Assembly: GCA_036245525.1 (NCBI GenBank)
Contig: BTPG01000004.1
Location: 235,232,318 to 235,296,317 of the forward strand
Length of the DNA stretch: 64,000 nt
Direction of reading: 5' to 3'
From: Semisulcospira habei
Lineage: Eukaryota; Mollusca; Gastropoda; Semisulcospiridae
The notes under the pieces are model-generated. The model was not told the DNA's origin and made no database searches. It worked only from the letters and a program-made list of their open reading frames with translations. Every line of letters begins with the position of its first letter. Position 1 is the stretch's first letter. A program made the position numbers and the translations under genes. Positions 11,885-20,284 of the stretch are shown here, piece after piece.

Positions 11885-13220
11885 GTGTCATGTGGGACTG
11901 ACCCCTACATTTTTTGCTGTTTCATTAAACTATGCTTTCGAGACGTGCCTCATTGTGTTCGATATCAGTCTCAAAGTATAGTTCTCTTATTTACATACAG
12001 AGAGAAAGGCGTCGGTGTCGATAGTGTAGAATTTATTTTATTGACATGCTGACTACTAAGAGAGAATTTATGAAATGCTCATATTTTCATTATCTTGTGC
12101 CATTGTTAAAAATGCAGGATATTTTTGTACCCAGTGGGCAGTGTGTTCTTCATGGTTCTATTAATTATGAATATATCCGTGAAAGGTTTGTTCCTTGTGG
12201 ACTATTGCTGCTACTCTGTTGTCATGTTTTTATTTTTGTATTCCCAGATTATATTTGGAAAAACGTTGAAATAGTCGAGGAATAACTCTTTTTCTTCATT
12301 ATCTTCAGTTAAAAGGATCATGGTTCGTTCCCTCGCTAATAAAGATTGTCATTTATTATTTTTATTATTAGCAATATTATTTGTGGTTTTTGTTTTGTTT
12401 TTATATTTATTCATTAACATTTTTTTAATGGTGAGTAGAGAGACGTGTTGGTTTGTGTGTACAACTGAAACGGGCCACAGCTAAATAGGATTGTAAATGT
12501 GTGTGGTTATCTAGAAATATTTTTAAATGGTTTGAGTGTTTAATTATTCTTTGACTAATTGAATAAAAATGTGACACTTCGTGATGACATTTTAAAAAAT
12601 TTATGTAACGTACATCTATGTTGATTGAAAAACAGCAAGCATATTGTACGAGATGTTTGTGAAAACAAAAGTAGACTTTAAGCAGATTTTGGTTGTATCG
12701 GTGTCAGGATCATTAACATTATGCAACGTTGCAACTTCATTTTGACGTGTGAAGATATTGTCACTACCAAAAAGTATTACACCTGCACTGATCGAATTTC
12801 AAACTCGCAAGCAGTTCTTTTGTGTATGCAATTTTTTTTTTTTAAATCTTCATAGACAAATGTTCAACTATGGATTAAAATGCGACACTTCATGATAACA
12901 TTTACTTTAAAAAAAAAAATTAATGGTGAATGTGAATATGCATTTTATTGTATTACCTAGTTGAAGATTTTTTTTAAAAATTAGCGAACATGTACATTTA
13001 TGGTGATCAAGGAAGATATATTCTATGAGACGTTTGTGAAAAACAATGCCCTGTCTGTAAGCAGATGTTGGTCTTTTGTGTATGTGTGTGTGTCATTTCT
13101 CATCATGCAATATAAACATCAAAATACATTGGTTGACATTACCACTGTTTATTTTCCAACAAAATTGTTCAAGAAAAAAAATCACATAATTTGTGGATAT
13201 TGTCTGTCATGTATACATGA
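11885..13220. other. Transposase 3' region; diverged internal duplication
   Basis: Polyadenylation-like signals lie downstream of the transposase stop: ATTAAA near 11925 and AATAAA near 12339. A diverged duplication is visible: a block from about 12555 (AAAATGTGACACTTCGTGAT, then GATGTTTGTGAAAA) recurs from about 12876 (AAAATGCGACACTTCATGAT, then GACGTTTGTGAAAA). Short open frames here show no family resemblance. Confidence 0.55.
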
Positions 13221-13221
13221 A

Positions 13222-13800
13222 AACTAGACCCAAGACTAGACCGAGTTTGTAATACGGAAAGAACAATACTGTCGCAGTCATATGTACATCAAGACTAGGG
13301 CTGAGTTTGTAATACCAAAGAACATAAGGCCCTACCAAAAAAAATGTCTGTTTATTGTATCCCAACCAACCCAATTTTTTGGGCCCAATCCTAAACTTTT
13401 GGCATCGTCTGGTTAAAAAATTGGAAAAAAGCCAACAAAAATCTCACCAAAGGTGAAAAACGTTTTTTTCTTCCCTATGTTACTGTAAACAGACATATTA
13501 TTTTGGGGGGCCTAATACTGTCGCAGTCATATAATACATCAAGACTAGGCCTGATTTTGAAATACCAAAGAACATAAAACTGTCGCAGTCATATATACAT
13601 CAAGACTAGGACTGAGTTTGAAATACCAAAGAACATAAAACTGTCGCAGTCATATATACATCAAGACTAGGACTGAGTTTGAAATGCCAAAGAACATAAA
13701 ACTGTCGCAGTCATATATACATCAAGACTACACACAAGACTCCAATGTCTGAGTTTGTAATACCAAAGAACACGAGTCAGGTATACATGAAGTGTAGATC
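13222..13800. repeat. About 61-bp minisatellite inside the P element, split by a MITE
   Basis: Units carrying AAGACTAGGACTGAGTTTG, AATACCAAAGAACATAA and ACTGTCGCAGTCATAT recur about eight times with few differences. A 185-bp MITE (13328-13512) is inserted within one unit. Confidence 0.85.
13328..13512. mobile_element. Harbinger-like MITE nested in the P element, 185 bp
   Basis: Terminal inverted repeats of about 27 bp: the left end starts GGCCCTACC and the right end, reverse-complemented, starts GGCCCCCC; both contain ATGTCTGTTTA. The element is flanked by TAA on both sides (13325-13327 and 13513-13515). A 3-bp TAA duplication and GGC termini suit the PIF/Harbinger superfamily. It carries no coding sequence and interrupts one unit of the 61-bp minisatellite. 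Confidence 0.75.
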
Positions 13801-13884
13801 CAAGTCTAGGCCTGAGTGGATTACCAAGGAACTCAAATTTCAAGTTTGATTTATGGACTCCTAAGGAGCCAAATCAAAACCAAG

Positions 13885-14605
13885 ATCAGTGGATGTTACT
13901 ATTATATTAATGCATCACAGTATAAAACAAACCAAGATCAGTTGATGTTACTATTATATTAATGCATCAAAGTTTAAAACAAACCAAGATCAGTTGATGT
14001 TACTATTATATTAATGCATCAAAGTTTAAAACAAACCAAGATCAGTTGATGTTACTATTAATGCATCAAAGTATAAAACAAACCAAGATCAGTTGATGTT
14101 ACTATTAATGCATCAAAGTATAAAACAAACCAAGATCAGTTGATGTTACTATTATATTAATGCATCAAAGTATAAAACAAACCAAGATCAGTTGATGTTA
14201 CTATTCTATTAATGCATCAAAGTATAAAACAAACCAAGATCATTTGATGTTACTATTATATTAATGCATCAAAGTATAAAACAAACCAAGATCAGTTGAT
14301 GTTACTATTATACTAATGCATCAAAGTATAAAACAAACCAAGATCAGTTGATGTTTCTATTATATGAATGCATCAAGGTATAAAACAAACCAAGATCAGT
14401 TGATGTTTCTATTATATGAATGCATCAAGGTATAAAACAAACCAAGATCAGTTGATGTTACTATTATATGAATGCATCAAGGTATAAAACAAACCAAGAT
14501 CAGTTGATGTTACTATTATATTAATGCATCAAAGTATAAAACAAACCAAGATCAGTTGATGTTACTATTATATTAATGCATCAAAGTATAAAACAAACCA
14601 AGAGG
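13885..14605. repeat. 53-bp minisatellite inside the P element, about 13 units
   Basis: Thirteen or so units built on AACCAAGATCAGTTGATGTT, an AT-rich spacer and AATGCATCAAAGTATAAAA. Two units share a 6-bp deletion (ACTATTAATGC) and three share a TGAATGCATCAAGG variant, showing local duplication of sub-blocks. It lies between the 3' ends of the two convergent genes. Confidence 0.95.
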
Positions 14606-14829
14606 GATAATTTAACATTAAATATTGGCACAGTCGCGAGAAAGTGTGTAATACTAGTATTACTACTGTATTATAAAAGAACATAATATTGGCACAGTCA
14701 GGTATGCCATCAAGGCTAAATTCAAGGCTAGAGCTCATTATTTCACCAGATGGAATTCCAATACATGATAAAACAGTAGTAGTAGTAAATTACCAGTGAA
14801 TACATACATGGTTTCACAAAAGATTCAGC

Positions 14830-16864
14830 CTATTTCTTCGAAGGTTCTAGTTTAAGACCTTTCCTCAGGCCTTTGGCGGACACAGCGGTTGTCGACTTCA
14901 CTTTCTCCATGTACTTCTTGCATTCATGATGTATTCGAATTTTGAAGAAAAGCTGCATAATAGATAAACATACAGCCTCCTTGCTTTCATCACCAACGTC
15001 GCAATCAGAGGTCATCTCTGTGTATGCTGCCAAAATGTTTTGATCTTGGCAGCACATAGTGCTGAAATTCTGACTGGAGCTGCTCTCATTCTTGCTGAAC
15101 AGGAGGCACACTTTCTTCTCCAAAAGGACAAAGAATTCTTTTGGTGTTTGTCTAAGGAAAATCAATCCTCCTCGGTTAAGGGCTGATGTCAGTACGCTTG
15201 CCTGGTCTTCCTCTTGGCTGAACTTCCTCAGGCACTGCAGCCTCTCCTCTTTCTGCGCACTGTCTTTCAAACGCAGATACCTCTGTTTCAATTTCTGCAC
15301 AATGCTTCACAATATCTTTCATATCATCTGAGAGCGGGACATCTAAATCGTGGAGTGCAGCATCTTCTGACTGCACAGATGAGATTGGGTAGTTGTCATC
15401 TAGCAACTGTTGAAACAGTTGGAGGCACAGCCACATCGACGCTTGAACAGATCCGGTCAAAGATGTGACAGATAACATGTGCTCTTGGTAAGCCGCATTG
15501 AATTTTGTCCATGCCTTCTCCCTTGCTGTGGTTGGAAACTTGCTCCTTGCAACCAGACATGTGTTCAAAAATGCGGTCTTTTCCAAAACGCTTGATCCTA
15601 AAATAAATTACAAGTTAAAGTAAGATGTGTCAGTGTAGCACATATTTAATGCACTTAAACATTTATACCTATTATACAAATATTTATACATATTTATTGC
15701 ACTTAAACATTTGACTCAAGCACACACATCACATTACAATAACAAAAAAAAAAAACATTCCCACCACCACACAGATGTTCATCTCCAAATCAAATAGTAA
15801 TCCTGAATTTATCAACACATCACTTAACTCGAACACATAAAACAAACAAACCAGCCATAATAACCAGGAAACATCACTATCATGTGCATTACTAATGGTA
15901 ATGTATCACATTTTATTTCCAAGCATACGCTTCTTTTCAAATATCAAGATAGGGAAGGAAATGGGTAGCTGGCACATTAAAACTCTTCTATGAATTAACA
16001 ATTACATTGGCTCGTCCATTTGGGTGTAAAAATGCATACATTCCACTGTACTTACTAGATGCAGTTTTGAAAAATTCCTTTGCATTGATCGATATACAGT
16101 TGTTAGCCAGGAACCAACATGCGCGGTCTATGTCTTGCATGTTGAGCTGAAACATAAGTGGTCACAATTTAGTATTACAAATGCACCTACACACAGCGGT
16201 TGGATTGGTCCTGATTTAATACAATTTGGTGATCCATTATTTTAACCTGTTAAAAACATGTGTATGGAGGGGGGGGGGGGGGGGGGAGGGTCTCTTTTTT
16301 AGAGAAAGCACATTTTTTCCTTCTTTTGTTTAATTATTATTGTTTTTACACACACCTGGAATCTACAAATAGTTAAATTATTACAGTCACTCTTTTTTTT
16401 CTCTCAATTATCACCTGGCTCTTTCTCACTCGTATGGCAAGATATCGATACCAAAGCTCACCTCTGTCAGTGGACTCTTCTGATTTGCCTCATCTGAAAC
16501 CGGTTCACCACACATGACTTCACTCTGGACAAAAGTAACACATGAACAATAAGTCTCTACTTTTATTTCATTGGGCTATCTGCATATTTCACATCTCTAA
16601 TTACATTTCTCAGTCATTTTGAAAGTCCGTCAATCGATAAGCATTGCATTCCCGACCGCTCTGCAACAAACTTACCACTCGTCAGTTTGGGTCGTTAAAA
16701 TATAAATAAATAAATAAAAAACTTCCTCAAGAAAAACAGGAAATGTCTTAGTTACAATTAAAGTTAATGATTCTACAGATCTTTCGTTCGTAAAATAAGT
16801 AGTTGTATTATAAAACGCTGGGATTTACCTCAAGGATCTCGTCAACATTGAACTGCGTAGCCAT
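14830..16864 (-). CDS. Second P-element gene, unknown function, 4 exons, frameshifted in exon 4
   Basis: Read on the minus strand, exons 16864-16829, 16524-16462, 16146-16056 and 15597-14830 have good splice sites (donors GTAAAT, GTGAGC, GTAAGT; acceptors GTCCAG, TTTCAG, TTTTAG) and agreeing phases. The start ATG lies 124 bp inside the right terminal repeat. The frame of exon 4 runs into a stop at 15176. A second frame, open over about 155 codons down to a TAG at 14830, takes over near 15295-15312. Spliced length is 958 nt, one base off a multiple of three, which suggests a single-base frameshift (real or assembly error). The predicted product is about 318 aa: an acidic start, a middle containing RACWFLANNC, and a basic C-terminus (KKYMEK, RKGLKLEPSKK). 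I recognise no domain. It converges on the transposase and stays wholly inside the transposon ends. Confidence 0.75.
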
Positions 16865-16878
16865 GTTTAAACTGAAAA

Positions 16879-16918
16879 CGGAAGTTCGGAGTCCCTTGGC
16901 CTTGAAGTTTGACCTTTT
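16879..16918 (-). promoter_or_regulatory. Right subterminal inverted repeat, likely promoter of the second gene
   Basis: Reverse complement of the left block at 7754-7791 with several mismatches, sharing GGTCAAACTT and ACTTCCG. It ends about 15 bp upstream of the second gene's ATG. The two ends thus place similar sequence ahead of both genes. Confidence 0.45.
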
Positions 16919-16958
16919 TCCTCACTCGCGGTAAGGAGGTATGAGAGAGAGCGGGAGC

Positions 16959-16987
16959 AGACAGCCATCCAGTAATAAAGGTCCGTG
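16959..16987 (-). repeat. P-element right terminal inverted repeat
   Basis: 29 bp; reverse-complemented it opens CACGGACCTTTA and closes GGATGGCTGTCT like the left end, lacking two bases in the middle. The right copy of the 8-bp duplication follows at 16988-16995. Confidence 0.95.
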
Positions 16988-16995
16988 CGCTGAGC

Positions 16996-19140
16996 CGAAC
17001 TAGCCCAACAACCGTTTTGTTTTCCGTGGACAGGAAACGCTACCGTCGTGCTAAAATTAGATTCTATTCGTAGCGCATGATTAGTCATGTGATCATTTCT
17101 CGGGGAAAACACCGACAGGTCACGGTATACATTTAAATTGAGAAGTTCAGGCAGTACAAGGCCCCGTGTTTTTAAAAATAATTTTTGCCTTGTTTGAAAA
17201 TTTGCAGTTGGGCTGAATGTTGGAATTTGCTGGAAATTTGTAGTTAGCTGAGAGGAGACATGTTTGGTGCTTTGATTCATATCATCCTGAGCTTATCCAG
17301 TGGACATTTGTGGGCCTATGTTGAGTTGCCTTTTGACGTAGTGATTTGAGGGGCACGCTGATTTCAGCTGTGCTTGGGTCTGGGGTTGGTAAGGAACCAG
17401 TTTCATAGCCAAGAAATCAGACGGGTCATGTACTGACTTTTTTGGTATTTTGTGCATGGCAAATGTGCAGCTGGTGCGGTAGTGTTTTTAGGGTAACTGA
17501 AAAATTAGGGGATGACTGAGACTGACTAAGGCTAAGAGACTGGACAGTACGGAAACAGCACTGTGGTCCGTGGCCTGTCAGGTGCACCACATGCCATATG
17601 TGACATAGACCGGAAACTGGTTTGGTGGAACCAGATCAGTCATTGAGTTTGGATGGTTGCAGTTGGGAAAGTAAGAAAATCATGAAAAAATTGAAATTTT
17701 GCCAAAAGATCGCTGTGCATGCAGTTTTATAGGCGTTTTGGCATGTTTTGCGTGGCCACACCCTGTTTACCTGCACTGTGAGCTAGGTTTAGTGTGTTTG
17801 CTCATTTATTTTTTGTCTTACAGGTAGTCATGAGTCTTTCCTTCGACCATGAGCTGTGACCATTGACCTTGACCTTGAAAGGGGTGGGGTTTGGGGTGTT
17901 CAGTTAGATAAATGCGTTAAAAAAAAAAATTCACTCTTTCAGTTATTGAAGTTGTGTGGGGTGGGTGTAGGGTGGGGTGGATAGGGGTTTGGGTTGGAGG
18001 GGGGGGGGGAGAGGGGGGGGGGTTGGGATCTTAAGGTCAAAGGTTAAGATAAAAACTACAATGAAACGGTGTTAGCATGTGCATTTCATCAGACAGCTGA
18101 CCTCAGAGTGAAATAAGCGGCCAAAATAATGTGACATGCAGAAGTGTTATTTTGCATGGTACTGCTACACTGGTTGCATCTGAGGTGTCATTCTGCTGTA
18201 ATTGGTCATGAGGGATGTCTCTGGTGTCTATTCTAAGCCAAACACAAGCACTTGTACACTGAGTAAAGCTCATTTGAGTGCATTGTTATGGGACCAGCAG
18301 TTGCAGGCACCAGTACAGGCTTTTACAGGAGTGTTCACAAGTTTGGCACACACATGCCTACTGCATCTGCAAGATGAGCTGAGGTGTTTTGAGACTCTGA
18401 CAAGTGTGTTTTATATAAAAATGAACTGTACATAACCATTTTTCTATGCTACCTCCTAAATTAGCACTCCAGACACTTGTTAGCGTATGCGGCGTGTCCC
18501 GCCTAGCATAGTTTTGGTTGTTTTGTGTAGTCTTTTTTCCTGTGGGATAACTTAATAGACTTAATGTTTAAATTGCAGAGCTGTTTCATGACCCCTTTTG
18601 CCTAAGGAAAGATTGCCAGCAGCATATAGGGCATGGCAGCTGGTTACAGGCCTCTTCCAGCTTGTTGTCACCAGACAACAGGGTCAATGAGGATGCCTGG
18701 GTGTTGTCTTTTGGGCTGCCCTAATATACACAAGGAAATGGCCTTGGGTTTGAAAGCTCATTTTTCATCAGTGTCAGTGTCATGGTAACTTTTTAAAGTT
18801 GTCCAGCCCACCAGAAGTCAGTTTGACTGTATTGCATGCGTGTGTAAACTTGGAAAAACAGAAAAAGTAGGGGGGTAGGCAATGGAAAAATATGGGAAAA
18901 AAAACCACTTTCATGTGCCTGTGTCTCAAATGCAACATTTCTGAAGATCAGATATATTACTTGATGTACATGCCAATTATGGAGGCATTCTGACCATATC
19001 TAGGCTGTTTTTCATGGCATCAGATATGCATGATCCAACACATCAACAGCATTGTGAACGCCACATTAAGGCACTTCACATAATGGGCCATAACATAAAG
19101 ATGCAGCAACTTTCAAGGATGTCACTTTGGGTTTGACTTA
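16996..19140. other. No gene seen
   Basis: Host flank of the P element. It includes a long G run near 17998-18022 and otherwise unique sequence. No conserved exon, RNA gene or clear repeat found. Confidence 0.5.
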
Positions 19141-19145
19141 GCTAT

Positions 19146-19475
19146 TGTCTAAGGGTTGCACTGAAGAGATAATATAATATACAAGCCAAAAACAACAATA
19201 ACGTTATTGCCTCATTGTTTACAAAATCACGGCATTTTTTTATATTAAACCCCCATTGTCCCGACCAGCGCCCTGTCATCCCCAATTGTCCCGACCAGCG
19301 CCCCGTCATCCCCCATTGTCCCGACCAGCGCCCCGTCATCCTCCATTGTCCCGACCAGCGCCCCGTCATCCCCCATTGTCTTGTTGATTTTAAATAAAAC
19401 GTAAGTTTGTCAATGAGGCAATAACGTTATTGTTAACTCTGGCTTGTATATTATATTATCTCTCCAATGTACAAG
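19146..19475. mobile_element. Foldback element with a 30-bp tandem array at its centre
   Basis: Arms of about 60 bp face each other: the left arm from 19166 contains ATAATATAATATACAAGCC and AACAATAACGTTATTGCCTC; the right arm (to 19464) is its reverse complement with small differences. Between them (19252-19381) lie about four and a half copies of a 30-bp unit containing TTGTCCCGACCAGCGCCC. No target duplication could be fixed with confidence. Confidence 0.8.
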
Positions 19476-19480
19476 GCAAA

Positions 19481-20280
19481 GACACTGGATCCTCAGGAGC
19501 CGAACAGATACCCTATAACTATTTAATTTTGAACACAAAATCTCTCACTGCTCTCAACCCTACATAAATCCCATCTAACCAACACAGACCCCACATAACT
19601 CGCTGGGTATTGATTTTTACCCTGGCACCCGGCCTGCCTGCACTGAACAAATATGCACCGTGAAAGAAAATGATATTGGCGAAAACAGCATGATGAAAGA
19701 GTTACCTGTCAAAATCAATCAGGGCGCAGTGACGTAGTGCTCAAACAGGCACCCGATAACACAGCTGGATAAGATACTAACTTTCTAGTAAACACTCTAG
19801 TTGAAAAAAAATCAGATGCCTGTAGCCACCCGACTGCAGTCAGAAAAAAACAACAACAATACAATCCCTGTGATTAATGATTATTGCTGGGGCTTTAAAA
19901 TGTGTCTGACGTAATAGCCTATCAATAACTCGTTATGGGCAAAGGGTTGCATATCAGTCTCTTAATGGAGGTGACAATCAAAAATTCACAAAGCACCGAA
20001 ATGACAAATTCCAGTCTACTTAAACAAGAAGAGCCAAGTGGAATGAACACACATACATACACACATACATACAAACACACATACATACAAACACACATAA
20101 ACACACACACACATACACACACAACTAACTGGTATGGCAGAGCTGCATAATACACACACGCTTTAAGAAATTCTAAGTGCAGAAAGGTTCAATATGAGCA
20201 CTACTTTTCCTCGGGAAATCACGACGAGGCAGGTGCAGATGACTCACTGCTGGTAACTTTTCATGGTCACCGTACACAGA
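19481..20280. other. No gene seen; AC/AT microsatellite
   Basis: Unique sequence with a CACATACA-type microsatellite at about 20048-20130. No gene recognised. Confidence 0.5.
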
Positions 20281-20284
20281 TTTA

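Larger units (their letters stand above)
7694..16987 (+). mobile_element. Complete P-superfamily DNA transposon, 9,294 bp, with two convergent genes
   Basis: Seen directly: terminal inverted repeats at 7694-7724 (31 bp) and 16959-16987 (29 bp), both opening CACGGACCTTTA and identical apart from a 2-bp indel. They are flanked by perfect 8-bp direct repeats CGCTGAGC. Inside are an uninterrupted THAP/DDE transposase gene reading rightwards (7852-11884) and a second spliced gene reading leftwards (16864-14830). Between them lie AT-rich sequence, two minisatellites and a 185-bp MITE. The end sequence CA, the TIR length of about 31 bp and the 8-bp duplication fit the P superfamily. At 9.3 kb it is about three times the size of the classic Drosophila element. 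The perfect target duplication and intact transposase point to a fairly recent insertion. The nested MITE shows it is not brand new, unless the MITE travelled with it. Confidence 0.95.

Noticed and set aside
12046..12285. 79-codon frame downstream of the transposase
   Set aside because: AT-rich, hydrophobic by composition, no splice or domain support.
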